DNA of 64,000 nucleotides from a bacterium (lineage in GTDB: Bacteria; Chloroflexota; Dormibacteria; Aeolococcales; Bog-877): NCBI GenBank assembly GCA_021785655.1, contig JAJYET010000005.1, forward strand, positions 1 to 64,000, given 5' to 3'. Within the stretch, counting starts at the first letter, position 1. The number at the start of each line of letters is the position of its first letter. The notes below the pieces were generated by a model that saw only the letters and a list, made by a program, of their open reading frames with translations, was not told the origin of the DNA and made no database searches. Both the position numbers and the translations under genes were made by a program. This document shows, one piece after another, positions 18,951 through 27,122 of this stretch.

Positions 18951-19964
18951 TCAACCAGGAGGCTGGCGGCCAGCCGCGGCACCGTTTGGGGCCCGGCTCT
19001 GCCGGGCCTGCGTTCCTCCGCCGTGGGACGAGGTGAGCCTCAGGCCCAGATTGCGCAGATGACGGCGCAGGGCCTCTGGCTCGGTCACCACGAACGGAAC
19101 GCCTAGATCCACGAGGAAGCCGGCCGCCCAATCCAGTCGGTGGACACCGAAGGTGATCTTGGTTCGCTCTCCGGCTGCCTCCACCATCGAGACGCTGGAG
19201 GGGACGTGCGCGGACACCTCGGAGACCGGCGCGTCCAGTTCGGCCACCACCCGGTAGCGGTAGGGGGCCACCGCCACCGCCTGGGCCACCAGCTGTCCGG
19301 GATCGGGCCCGGGGCGCGGGGTGAAGGTCCGGCCGGTCCGCTCCAACTCACCCATGCGGTCGACTCGGAACGTGCGCCAGCCCGACCGGTCGAGATCGTA
19401 GGCGACGAGGTACCACTGCTCCTCGGTGGCCACCAGACGGTAGGGCTCCACTCTGCGGAGCCCCCGCCGCCCGTCTCCCGCCTCGTACCCCAGGTTGACC
19501 CGCTCCCGCACCTGGCAGCAGGCCGCCAGTGCCACCAGCCGCTCGGTGGGGACCCGGGGGAGGGAGCGGTCGAGGGAGATGGCTGTAGCCCTCAGGCTCA
19601 GGACCTGGCGGCGGACGTCCGCTGGGAGCAGCCGGTCCAGCTTGGCAAGGGATGAGACCGCGGCGGCCTCGGCCCGCGCCACCCCTTTGCTGCCCGGAGC
19701 TCCCAGGGTCACCGCCACCGCGGCCGCCTCCGCCCGGCTGAGCACGAGCGGCGGGAGGGTCGCGCGGTCGCCCAGGCTGTACCCGCCGCCCCCCGGCCCC
19801 GGCGACGCCCGAATCGGGTAGCCGGCAGAGCGCAGGCGTTCCACGTCCCGGCGCAGGGTGCGGTCGGTGACCCCCAGCTCACCCGCGAGCTCTCGGCCGC
19901 GAAGTCCTGGGCCGGCGTGCAAGAGGTCCAGGAGGCGGAGCAGGCGGAGCGCGGCTTCCGGCAT
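18951..19964 (-). CDS. YafY-type HTH-WYL transcriptional regulator
   Basis: From the ATG at 19964 the protein is 337 residues. The N-terminal winged helix reads LLDLLHAGPGLRGRELAGELGVTDRTLRRDVERLRSAGYPI. A WYL domain follows around residues 135-220, with RRVEPYRLVATEEQWYLVAYDLDRSGWRTFRVDRM. A WCX-like C-terminal part follows. WYL proteins bind nucleotides or other small ligands and often regulate a divergent gene. The track's longer ORF was trimmed because its first ~157 residues are antisense to the divergent hydrolase gene. An 88-bp space with a strong palindrome separates the two genes. Confidence 0.85.
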   Translation of the reverse strand: MPEAALRLLRLLDLLHAGPGLRGRELAGELGVTDRTLRRDVERLRSAGYPIRASPGPGGGGYSLGDRATLPPLVLSRAEAAAVAVTLGAPGSKGVARAEAAAVSSLAKLDRLLPADVRRQVLSLRATAISLDRSLPRVPTERLVALAACCQVRERVNLGYEAGDGRRGLRRVEPYRLVATEEQWYLVAYDLDRSGWRTFRVDRMGELERTGRTFTPRPGPDPGQLVAQAVAVAPYRYRVVAELDAPVSEVSAHVPSSVSMVEAAGERTKITFGVHRLDWAAGFLVDLGVPFVVTEPEALRRHLRNLGLRLTSSHGGGTQARQSRAPNGAAAGRQPPG

Positions 19965-19978
19965 CTGGCAATCATCGC

Positions 19979-20009
19979 GCCAATGCGGACGCCGGGTGTC
20001 CGCATTGGC
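19979..20009. promoter_or_regulatory. Perfect 12-bp inverted repeat operator between divergent genes
   Basis: GCCAATGCGGAC and GTCCGCATTGGC are perfect reverse complements separated by seven bases (GCCGGGT). The site sits in the 88-bp space between the WYL regulator and the dienelactone hydrolase-DinB gene. It is the obvious binding site for the WYL regulator, probably controlling both genes. Confidence 0.8.
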
Positions 20010-20052
20010 ACCTAAGGTGGGGCTGACCGTAAGCCGAATCCGGAGGCCACCC

Positions 20053-21138
20053 ATGAGCGACGTGATCCTCTTCCACCATGCCCAGGGACTCACCGAGGGA
20101 GTGCAGCACTTCGCAGACGAGCTGCGCGACGCCGGCCACCACGTCACCGTCCCCGACCTGTACGAGGGCCGGACCTTCGCCACGGTGGAGGAGGGGGTGG
20201 CGCATGCCCGGGAGATCGGGTTCGAGACCGTCCTGGAGCGCGCCCGGCAGGCGGCCGAGAGGCTTCCGGACGGCCTGGTGTACGCCGGCTTCTCCCTGGG
20301 GGCGATGGCCGCACAGATGCTGGCCCAATCCCGCCCCGGGGCGATCGGAGCGCTGCTCTTCCATGGCTGCGTACCTCCCACCGAGTTCGGGGACGGCAGC
20401 TGGCCCCAGGGCGTGGGCCTGCAGATCCATGCCATGGACCACGACCCGTCCTTCGTGGACGAGGGCGACGAGGCGGTGGCCCGTGACCTGGTGTCACGGG
20501 TGCACGGGTCGCGACTCTTCCTCTACCCGGGGGACCAGCACCTCTTCGCCGACCGCAGCCTCGCCGCCTACGACCCGTCGGCCGCGCGGTTGCTGACGCA
20601 GCGGGTGCTGGCCTTCCTCGCCCTCGTCAGCCGAGAGGAGCCGGATCCCCAGGGAGAGGAGCTCGAGCTGCTCGAGGGCTACCTCGACCTGCAGCGCCAG
20701 ACCATGCTGGCCAAGACCGCGGGACTGGACCGGGAGGGAATGAGAAGACGCCTACCCAGCTCGACCCTCTCCTTGGGGGGGCTGGTTTACCACCTGGCCC
20801 TGGTGGAGGAGGGCTGGATGGAGGTCCGCTTCGCCGGCCGGCAGCTGCCGGAGCCGTGGCGCGGCGTCGACTTCGACGCCGACCCCGAGTGGGAGTTCCG
20901 CACCGGAGGGGAGTTGGATCCCGAGCAGGTGCGCGAGCGCTATCGGGAGGCGAGCGAGCGCACCCGCCGGGTGGTCGCCGAGGCCGGGGGCCCCGACCAG
21001 CTCTCCGCCATGCCCGCCCACAGCGGTCGTCCCTTCTCCCTCCGCTGGATCCTGCTGCATCTGATCGAGGAGACGGCGCGGCACATCGGGCACGCGGACC
21101 TGCTTCGGGAGGCCATCGACGGCAGCATCGGGGAATAG
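20053..21138 (+). CDS. Dienelactone hydrolase-DinB (DUF664-like) fusion
   Basis: The 361-residue protein has two parts. Residues 1-195 resemble dienelactone hydrolase-type alpha/beta hydrolases, with the nucleophile elbow in YAGFSLGAMAAQ where a Ser replaces the usual Cys, an Asp in the region near VPPTEFGDGSW, and a late His in YPGDQHLF. Residues ~205-360 are a DinB-like four-helix bundle (TLSLGGLVYHLALVEEGW; LRWILLHLIEETARHIGHADLLRE). The three His are the DinB metal site found in thiol-dependent enzymes such as mycothiol-dependent maleylpyruvate isomerase. The start at ATG 20053 excludes shadow residues. Likely regulated by the divergent WYL protein. Confidence 0.8.
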   Translation: MSDVILFHHAQGLTEGVQHFADELRDAGHHVTVPDLYEGRTFATVEEGVAHAREIGFETVLERARQAAERLPDGLVYAGFSLGAMAAQMLAQSRPGAIGALLFHGCVPPTEFGDGSWPQGVGLQIHAMDHDPSFVDEGDEAVARDLVSRVHGSRLFLYPGDQHLFADRSLAAYDPSAARLLTQRVLAFLALVSREEPDPQGEELELLEGYLDLQRQTMLAKTAGLDREGMRRRLPSSTLSLGGLVYHLALVEEGWMEVRFAGRQLPEPWRGVDFDADPEWEFRTGGELDPEQVRERYREASERTRRVVAEAGGPDQLSAMPAHSGRPFSLRWILLHLIEETARHIGHADLLREAIDGSIGE

Positions 21139-21246
21139 CGGGGACCGTGGCAGCGCTCGGCGGCAGCCATCGACTGCGGAGGCAGCGCCGCCCTCCGCGG
21201 TCCGGGCCGGCAGGGCCAGGGCGGTCTCCGGCTGCTCAGCCTCAGA

Positions 21247-22029
21247 ATGACGGGTATGGGGAGGAGCAGCTGGATCATCGCGGTGGGTGACGAGGTTCTC
21301 TCGGGGCACACCGCCGACTCCAACTCCCACTTCCTGGCCGGTCGGCTGCGGGCGACCCCCTACCCCGTGTCCCGGATCGTTGTGCTCCCAGATCGGGTAT
21401 CGGCCATCGTGTCCGAGCTCTCCTTGGCCGCCGCCGGGAGCCCCGACCGGGTCTTCTGCTTCGGGGGGCTCGGCCCGACCCCGGACGACCGCACCTACGA
21501 GGCGATCGCCGACTTCCTCGGCGTTCCGCTGGTGGAGGACCCGGCCACCATGGAGCGGATCCGGGCCCGGACCGAAGATCTGTACCGCCGGGGGCGCCTT
21601 GCCGGCCCCGAGCCCAACCCGGGGAACCGCAAGATGACGCTGGTCCCGGAGGGGAGCCTGGTCCTCCGCAACCCGGTCGGCAGCGCCCCCCCCACGGCGA
21701 CCCGCCTGCCCGGGAAGGGGGGCGCCAGGTGGCTGATAGCGCTCCCCGGTGTCCCCGCCGAGCTGCGCGCGATAGTCGACCAAGAGGTGCTCCCCCGCTT
21801 CTGCTCCGGCGGGCCGGCACTGGCGTTCGGGGAGCTGCGCTACAGCGGAGTCGCCGAATCCCAGTTCTACGGGGTCCTCACCGAGCTCGGCGAGGAGTTC
21901 CCCCAGGTGAGCTTCGGCTCATACCCTCAGCCGGGGCGCGGCGAACTGGTCATCCGGGTGTCGTCGTCCGACGGCGCCCAGCTGTCCCTGGCCCTCACCA
22001 GGCTCCGCGAACTGAGGCCACCGGCCTGA
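21247..22029 (+). CDS. CinA/MoaB-like molybdopterin-binding domain protein
   Basis: The 260-residue protein has the MoaB/MogA fold used in CinA N-termini. The start SWIIAVGDEVLSGHTADSNSHFLAGRL is followed by FCFGGLGPTPDDRTYEAIA and LPGVPAEL. Full-length CinA also has a C-terminal nicotinamide-nucleotide amidase (PncC) domain of ~160 residues, which is absent here. Stand-alone COG1058 proteins of this length are common. Possible roles are ADP-ribose pyrophosphatase-like activity or cofactor handling. It stands alone between the hydrolase fusion and a convergent zinc-ribbon gene. Confidence 0.8.
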   Translation: MTGMGRSSWIIAVGDEVLSGHTADSNSHFLAGRLRATPYPVSRIVVLPDRVSAIVSELSLAAAGSPDRVFCFGGLGPTPDDRTYEAIADFLGVPLVEDPATMERIRARTEDLYRRGRLAGPEPNPGNRKMTLVPEGSLVLRNPVGSAPPTATRLPGKGGARWLIALPGVPAELRAIVDQEVLPRFCSGGPALAFGELRYSGVAESQFYGVLTELGEEFPQVSFGSYPQPGRGELVIRVSSSDGAQLSLALTRLRELRPPA

Positions 22030-22045
22030 GTTCAGTCGGGTCCGG

Positions 22046-22363
22046 TCAGCGGGCCACCCGGTGCTTGTCGAAGCAGTTGCTGCAGTAGACCGGACGGTCG
22101 TACTTGGGCTGGAAGGGCACCTGGGTCAGGGTCCCACAGTCCGCACACACCACCTCGAACATCTGCCGCGGAGCTCTGGGACCGGCCCCGTACCCTCCGC
22201 CGTTGCCCCCTTGGCGGGAGGCCTTGGCCAGCTGGCGGCAGGGCTGGCACCTGGTGGGCTGGTTGACCAGGCCCTTGGACTGATAGAACTGCTGCTCTCC
22301 GGCGGTGAAGATGAATTCCGACCCGCATTCCCTGCAGGTCAAGGTAACGTCGACGAGGCTCAA
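22046..22363 (-). CDS. Small double zinc-ribbon protein
   Basis: From the TTG at 22363 the product is 105 residues, starting MSLVDVTLTCRECGSEFIFTAGEQQFYQSKG. This first zinc ribbon (CxxC ... CxxC) is the zf-trcl type. A second ribbon near the C-terminus reads CADCGTLTQVPFQPKYDRPVYCSNC. I moved the start from 22378 because GGAGG lies 8 bases before the TTG at 22363 and because MS-x-x-D-x-T-L-T-C is the family's usual beginning. Proteins with this pair of ribbons are frequent in Chloroflexota-type and clostridial genomes; the role is unknown, possibly RNA or ribosome binding. Confidence 0.82.
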   Translation of the reverse strand: MSLVDVTLTCRECGSEFIFTAGEQQFYQSKGLVNQPTRCQPCRQLAKASRQGGNGGGYGAGPRAPRQMFEVVCADCGTLTQVPFQPKYDRPVYCSNCFDKHRVAR

Positions 22364-22508
22364 CCGAGCATCCTCCAACTATCCACTTAGCCAGGACCAC
22401 TCGGCCGTGCCTTGAATCGCCGCCCGGAACTGTCTGGCGGCCGCCACTATAGCAAAGGCTGGGGCATTGTGAGCGATTCCGGTCGACTTGGCCCCCCGGG
22501 CAGGGACC

Positions 22509-23348
22509 TCAGAAGGTGAAGAGGTCCAGCCCCCCCGCCACCGGGAGGGCGATACCGGTCACGTAGGCGGCCTCAGGGCTGGCGAGATAGCAGACCGCCG
22601 CAGCAATGTCCTCAGGGCGGCCCAGCTCCCGCATCGCGGTGCGGAGCACCATTCGGTCCACCACCGACGGGGGCGAGGTGCGGAAGCCCTCGGTCTCGAT
22701 AGCCCCGGCCACCACCGCGTTGCTGGTGATCCGGTGGCGCGCCCCCTCCAGAGCCATCGAGCGCATCAGGCCCAGGACCCCGGCGGAGGTAGCCGCCACG
22801 CTGGCATCACCGAAGCCTCCCTGCAGGGCGCTGACCGTGGACTTGTAGATGAGCCGTCCGTAGCCCCGGGCGCGCATGTGCGGCCAGGCCGCCTGGGTGC
22901 AGTTGAAGGCCCCGGTGAGGTTCACGTCCAGGTCGCGGCGCCAGAGCTCAGGGGAGAGGTCCATGATCTGGCCCCGGTGGTCCGAGACCCCTGCGCTGCT
23001 GACCAGGATGTCCAGCGAGCCGAATTCCTCGGCCACCTGGTCGAAGACCTCGCGCACCCGCTGCCGGTCGGTGACATCCAGCTGCACGGCGCGGGAGCGC
23101 CGACCCATGCGGGCTATCTCGGCGGCCGTGGCTTCCGTGTGGACCCCCCCCTGGGACGCCATCACCTGCGCCATCACGCTCTCGCTTCTGACCGCCACCC
23201 TTTCGATCTCTGGGTCCGACTCCGTGAGCAGATCAGTCAGCACCACGTCAGCCCCGGCGCGGGCCAGGGCCAGGGCGTCTGCGCGTCCCAGCCCCCGGGA
23301 AGCCCCGGTCACCACCGCGACCCTGCCACTCAGGTCGAACATGGTCAT
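22509..23348 (-). CDS. SDR-family protein lacking the catalytic Tyr/Lys
   Basis: The 279-residue protein has the short-chain dehydrogenase fold with cofactor motif TGASRGLGRADALALARAGA and SSAGVSDHRG. At the active site, where FabG-like enzymes have YxxxK, it reads ASVAATSAGVLGLM: Tyr is replaced by Val and Lys by Ser. I checked the codons (GTG and TCC) and there is no frame error. The preceding catalytic Ser region reads IYKSTVSA. It may therefore be a non-catalytic or altered-function member. An alternative ATG lies at 23342. Confidence 0.8.
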   Translation of the reverse strand: MTMFDLSGRVAVVTGASRGLGRADALALARAGADVVLTDLLTESDPEIERVAVRSESVMAQVMASQGGVHTEATAAEIARMGRRSRAVQLDVTDRQRVREVFDQVAEEFGSLDILVSSAGVSDHRGQIMDLSPELWRRDLDVNLTGAFNCTQAAWPHMRARGYGRLIYKSTVSALQGGFGDASVAATSAGVLGLMRSMALEGARHRITSNAVVAGAIETEGFRTSPPSVVDRMVLRTAMRELGRPEDIAAAVCYLASPEAAYVTGIALPVAGGLDLFTF

Positions 23349-23425
23349 TCTTCCGACGAGTGTATCCCTCCTGCTATGGTGCCCCGGGGCCCTAGGCGGG
23401 GCCCGGCGCAGTTCCCGGGAGGCAC

Positions 23426-24133
23426 ATGCGACCGGTAGTCGGCTGGAGTGCGATCGTCGTCGCCGCCGCCACGGCCTCCTCCCTGACCCTGGCGGCCTGC
23501 GGCGGCAACGCTGAGGCGACCCGGAGCGGCCCCCGGATCCTGGCCGACGCCTCGGCCGCGATCAGCTCGGCCAAGTCCTTCCGCATGTCGGCAAGCGTCG
23601 CCACCTCCGGCGGGGTGGGCAAGTTCACCTTCGAGGTGGCCGGCAAGGGCGTGGGTGAGGGGACCTTCAGCCTCGGCAACCTGGAGTTCCAGCTGGAGGA
23701 GGACCACGCCACCGACTACATCAAGAGCTCCACCCTCTGGGCCAGCGTCGGCGGGGGTGCACTGCAGCAGTTGCTCACCGGCCACTGGGTTTCGCTGCCG
23801 GCATCCAATACCCTGGCTCAGCAGCTCACCGGCGGGCTGGCGGCGCTCACCTCACCTTCCCAGACGGCGGCATCCCTCACCAAGGGCGAGTCCAAGGCCC
23901 GGAGGGCGGGCACCTCCACCGTGGACGGCGAGGGGGTGGTGGCGGTCCGGGAAGTCGGCGGGGAAGAGGTGCTGGTGGCGACCCAGGGTCCGCCCTATCC
24001 CCTGGAGTTCCGCTTCGGGAGCGGGACCACCCTTTACCTGTCCGACTTCGGCAAGGCCTTCGGCATTCGTCCCCCGGCCCGCTCGCTCAGCCTTCTCAAC
24101 GTGATCGCCGGGTTGCAGTCCGGGGTGCCCTGA
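23426..24133 (+). CDS. Lipoprotein, LppX/LprG-like
   Basis: The 235-residue protein has a lipoprotein signal peptide with lipobox LAAC (Cys around residue 29). The mature part begins with helix-rich LADASAAISSAKSFRMSASVATSGG and continues as a beta-sheet-rich domain. This layout resembles the LppX/LprAFG lipid-carrier lipoproteins of actinobacteria, which have a half-barrel with a hydrophobic pocket. It would be anchored outside the membrane. Similarity is of pattern only. It converges with the dehydratase genes. Confidence 0.65.
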   Translation: MRPVVGWSAIVVAAATASSLTLAACGGNAEATRSGPRILADASAAISSAKSFRMSASVATSGGVGKFTFEVAGKGVGEGTFSLGNLEFQLEEDHATDYIKSSTLWASVGGGALQQLLTGHWVSLPASNTLAQQLTGGLAALTSPSQTAASLTKGESKARRAGTSTVDGEGVVAVREVGGEEVLVATQGPPYPLEFRFGSGTTLYLSDFGKAFGIRPPARSLSLLNVIAGLQSGVP

Positions 24134-24142
24134 GGGGCGGGC

Positions 24143-24562
24143 TCAGAGCGGGCGCAGCTCCATCTCCGCCTTGGTGAGGGCCGGCTCCCCCGATCCGTTG
24201 CGAGCCTCCAGCACCAGCACCATCCGCCCAGGGTCCTCCTCCCTCACCTGCGGCTGCCCGCTGACCAGGTCGCCGGCTGGTACCGGAGCGGAGAAGCGGC
24301 ACGAGACTCGGGAGACGTAGGCCACCTCACCTGACCATCGCTCCAGGGGTGCGGCCGCGGCCGCCAGGGTGAGGAGTCCGTGGGCGATGGTGGACGGCAG
24401 CCCCACCGCGCGGGCGACGTCCGGGTCGAGGTGGATGGGGTTGTGATCGCCCGAGGCCTCCGCGTAGCTGTTGATCCTCTCCTGGGAGAGGGTCACCGAG
24501 AGCTCCGGCGGTTGCGTTCCCTCCCCCGGCGGAAGCCGGTCCAGAAGGCCGGTGGCGGTCAC
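24143..24562 (-). CDS. MaoC-like (3R)-hydroxyacyl dehydratase, HadB-type subunit
   Basis: The 139-residue hot-dog-fold protein carries the hydratase-2 motif SGDHNPIHLDPDVARAVGLPSTIAHG, with the catalytic Asp and His. The start is GTG 24562, which overlaps the stop of the upstream subunit gene (GTGA), a sign of translational coupling. In mycobacteria HadA/HadB heterodimers dehydrate 3-hydroxyacyl-ACP in fatty or mycolic acid elongation. Here the HadB-like member holds the catalytic residues. The track's longer ORF 24143-24952 is an artefact of the upstream frame. Confidence 0.8.
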   Translation of the reverse strand: MTATGLLDRLPPGEGTQPPELSVTLSQERINSYAEASGDHNPIHLDPDVARAVGLPSTIAHGLLTLAAAAAPLERWSGEVAYVSRVSCRFSAPVPAGDLVSGQPQVREEDPGRMVLVLEARNGSGEPALTKAEMELRPL

Positions 24563-24969
24563 GTGGCGCTCCGGACCAGAAACAGGCTCCGCGAGTGGGC
24601 GGCATCGTGCCCACCCTCGTCCCTGCCCGTGCAGGTCAGCTCCAGGAAGACCATCCCTCGGCGCTCCTCCGCCCGGGTGATCTCGCCACTCGGGGTCAGC
24701 CGCTCTCCGAACCGGATAGGCCGGTCGAACCAGAAGTCCTGCTCGCCGTGCAGCAGACGCGGCAGGTCCAGGCCGACATCGGGGTCCGAAAAGAGGAGAG
24801 GGACGATCGGCCAGAGGAGGTAGACCGAGGCGAAGGTGGCCAGCGGCCGACTCGGCTCCCAATCCGACCCGTCCCATACGGCGTGGAGGTAGGCGCGGTG
24901 CCGCTCCCGATCCACGATCTGCGGGCCGGCAGCGTAGGTGCGGCCGAGGCACTCCGGGTTGAACGCCAT
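24559..24969 (-). CDS. MaoC N-terminal-like dehydratase, HadA-type subunit
   Basis: From the ATG at 24969 the product is 136 residues: MAFNPECLGRTYAAGP then a hot-dog domain with HGEQDFWFDRPIRFGERLTPSGEITRAEERRGMVFLELTCTGRDEGG. This matches the FAS1-type dehydratase or HadA/HadC non-catalytic partner, which completes the acyl-binding tunnel of the HadB subunit. It lacks the DxNPIH motif. The track's ORF start at 25692 is wrong, because upstream residues are antisense to the divergent secreted-protein gene. Confidence 0.78.
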   Translation of the reverse strand: MAFNPECLGRTYAAGPQIVDRERHRAYLHAVWDGSDWEPSRPLATFASVYLLWPIVPLLFSDPDVGLDLPRLLHGEQDFWFDRPIRFGERLTPSGEITRAEERRGMVFLELTCTGRDEGGHDAAHSRSLFLVRSAT

Positions 24970-25008
24970 TGCCCCGCCAGCATACCCAACCGGTGCTACG
25001 CTGGCGCC

Positions 25009-25959
25009 GTGCCCACCTGGTCGATGCTGGGGGCGAGGGGCCACTACGGAAGGCGCTCCTGGGCCTGTCGCTGGGGCTTGGTCGCTGGACTCGCCGTCCT
25101 CACCGCCGCCACCGGGGCCACCCCATCTGTTGTGGCCGGCGCGCACCCGCCACCCACCCACCCGCCGGGCAGCACCAGTCCGGCCGCGTACGACCAGCCC
25201 GGACCCAACCGAACTGAGGCTCGCCTCCTGGCGATGAGCCTCCTGGCCGAGGCCTGGCTCCCTCCCGCCGCGACCCCGATGCCCGTCCCGACCCACGGGC
25301 TGCTGAGCCAGCCCCAGACCACGTTCGGCGGCGTCAACCTCATCGACCTCAGCGCTGGATACTGGGCCACCATGCGCACCTTCCTCTTCCAGGAGGAGGT
25401 GGTGCGGCACGTCCCTCCGGGCACCAGCTGGTCCGGCGGCGGCACTGCGTCCGGGCCCGGCACTCCGGACGTTTACTCCCTGGCCTTCGCTCCGCGGCAG
25501 CTCCCCGCGTTCGCCGAGGCGGCTCAGCTCGTCTACTCCTACTACGGCTACGGCCCGCGGACCCTGATTCGCATCGATTCCGAGGTGGCCTGGCGCCCCT
25601 TCCGGGGTCGATCCACGGAGCTGCCCCCCCGGCTGAGGCGGGCAGTGGTCCACTCCGTGCCCGAGGTGAGCCCCACCACGCTGCGTCCCCAAAGCATCAC
25701 CCTGGGACCGGGGTCGGAGCTGGACGCCCTCGTCTCCGCGGTTGACTCCGAGCCGGCGGTGTCCCCGAGCTTCACGCGCTGCGCCCTAATCCAACAGAAG
25801 GTCACGGTGACCTTCTACGCCGCTTCCGGAGTCCGCCCGGTGGCCGAGGTGACGATCCTCGTGGGCTGCGTCGACCTCAACCTGCGCCTCAAGGGCCAGT
25901 CCATCCAGCTGCAGGCGAGCCCCACCCTGGGAGTCCTGCAACGTCTCCTTCGGAGCTGA
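25009..25959 (+). CDS. Secreted protein of unknown function
   Basis: The protein (316 residues from the GTG at 25009; an ATG at 25024 is an alternative) begins with a basic segment and a hydrophobic core WGLVAGLAVLTAATGATPSVVAGA, a likely signal peptide. The mature part is Pro-rich at first and then mixed, with VYSYYGYGPRTLIRID and paired cysteines in FTRCALIQQ and LVGCVDLN that could form a disulfide. I recognise no family. The start lies 40 bases from the divergent HadA-like gene. Confidence 0.6.
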   Translation: MPTWSMLGARGHYGRRSWACRWGLVAGLAVLTAATGATPSVVAGAHPPPTHPPGSTSPAAYDQPGPNRTEARLLAMSLLAEAWLPPAATPMPVPTHGLLSQPQTTFGGVNLIDLSAGYWATMRTFLFQEEVVRHVPPGTSWSGGGTASGPGTPDVYSLAFAPRQLPAFAEAAQLVYSYYGYGPRTLIRIDSEVAWRPFRGRSTELPPRLRRAVVHSVPEVSPTTLRPQSITLGPGSELDALVSAVDSEPAVSPSFTRCALIQQKVTVTFYAASGVRPVAEVTILVGCVDLNLRLKGQSIQLQASPTLGVLQRLLRS

Positions 25960-26028
25960 TCCCACCGCCGCGGAGCCATCCCCGACGCCACGACCGTCGC
26001 TGGTCGACGTCCCAGCCGGCTCCCAGCT

Positions 26029-26058
26029 TTGACACCGCTTCCGCCCCTCTGGTAGGGT
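26029..26058 (+). promoter_or_regulatory. Sigma70-type promoter of the LysM-CHAP gene
   Basis: TTGACA and TAGGGT are separated by 18 bases. The expected start of transcription is near 26065, giving a leader of roughly 35-60 bases before the LysM-CHAP start. Confidence 0.65.
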
Positions 26059-26099
26059 GGCTGAAGTGCCGCTGGGGAGAGGCGGCCGGGCAAGGAAGC

Positions 26100-27008
26100 T
26101 TGGGGAGAAGCTGCTTGCAACGTGTCAATTCGCGCCTCGTGCACGGGGCCGTGGCGCTGCTGGCGACCGGACTGGTGATGGTCGGACTCCTGAGCGCCAC
26201 CCCAGGAGCGATCCAGGCGGCATCCCAGTCCACCGGCTACTGGCCAGCCCCGGCGGCGGCGGGCGCCGGCCTCTACTACGACAAGCCGGCCGCGGTCCCG
26301 GGAAGCATCTCGGTGGTTCCGGCGCCGGTCGTGGACGCCACCTCGAGCGCCAGCCTCGCCACGCTCGCGGCCCGCCATGGCACCTCCGTGGCCGAGCTGG
26401 CCTGGGCCAACCAGCTTCCCGCCGGGGCCTCGCCGCATTCGGGCCAGCCGCTCCTCATCCCGCCCACCGGTCCGGCGGTGCTGGTGCGGGTGCTGCCGGG
26501 GGAGGACCTGCAGTCCTTCGCGGCCCGCTTCCGGGTCAGCACCGGGGTGGTGCTCAACTACAACAACCTGAGTGGGAGCCAGCTGACCCCCGACACCTTC
26601 CTGCTCATGCCCAGGGCGGCCTCCCCCTCCTCGCTGCCGGTGCAGGATTTTCTGCCCCTCACCGCCGGGGTTCCGGAGGTGGCTCCCAGCCAGCCCCGCT
26701 CTCCCAACCCCTTTCCCTGGGGCCAGTGCACCTACTGGGTGGCCAGCCAGCGCTACGTGCCGTGGCAGGGCAACGCCATCGCCTGGTGGGCGGAGGCTCG
26801 CGCCTACGGTGTCCCCGAGGGGCTGGTTCCCGTGGCGGGGGCGATCGCGGTCTACAACATCGGCTACTACGGGCACGTGGCCTACGTCACCAAGGTCCTG
26901 GCCAACGGCAGCTGGCAGCAGTCCGAGATGAACGTCTACGGCCTGGGGATCAAGGACACCCGCACCATGGTTCCCGGGGAGGGCGGGTTCCTCGGCTTCA
27001 TCTACTGA
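26100..27008 (+). CDS. Secreted LysM-CHAP cell-wall hydrolase
   Basis: The product (302 residues from the TTG at 26100; TTG 26115 or GTG 26124 are possible) has a signal peptide (LLATGLVMVGLLSATPGAIQAA). Two LysM-like segments follow (TLAARHGTSVAELAWANQLP and QSFAARFRVSTGVVLNYNNLSG). A C-terminal CHAP domain has Cys in FPWGQCTYWVASQR and His in GYYGHVAYVTKV. It probably binds and cuts peptidoglycan during growth. The next gene encodes a D,D-carboxypeptidase, so the pair looks like a wall-remodelling unit. Confidence 0.87.
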   Translation: MGRSCLQRVNSRLVHGAVALLATGLVMVGLLSATPGAIQAASQSTGYWPAPAAAGAGLYYDKPAAVPGSISVVPAPVVDATSSASLATLAARHGTSVAELAWANQLPAGASPHSGQPLLIPPTGPAVLVRVLPGEDLQSFAARFRVSTGVVLNYNNLSGSQLTPDTFLLMPRAASPSSLPVQDFLPLTAGVPEVAPSQPRSPNPFPWGQCTYWVASQRYVPWQGNAIAWWAEARAYGVPEGLVPVAGAIAVYNIGYYGHVAYVTKVLANGSWQQSEMNVYGLGIKDTRTMVPGEGGFLGFIY

Positions 27009-27122
27009 CCAAGGCGGGCCCCGCCTCCACCTCGCCCTGTCCAGAGGGGCTGGACCGGCGCGGAACCTGCCCGCCCCGGACCGCGTTCGAATGGTCAGGA
27101 TGCGAGTGCCGCAGAACGTGAA

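Noticed and set aside
26053-26125. c-di-AMP (ydaO-type) riboswitch upstream of the LysM-CHAP gene
   Set aside because: The leader is too short and I could not find the conserved core; only a promoter and short leader are supported.
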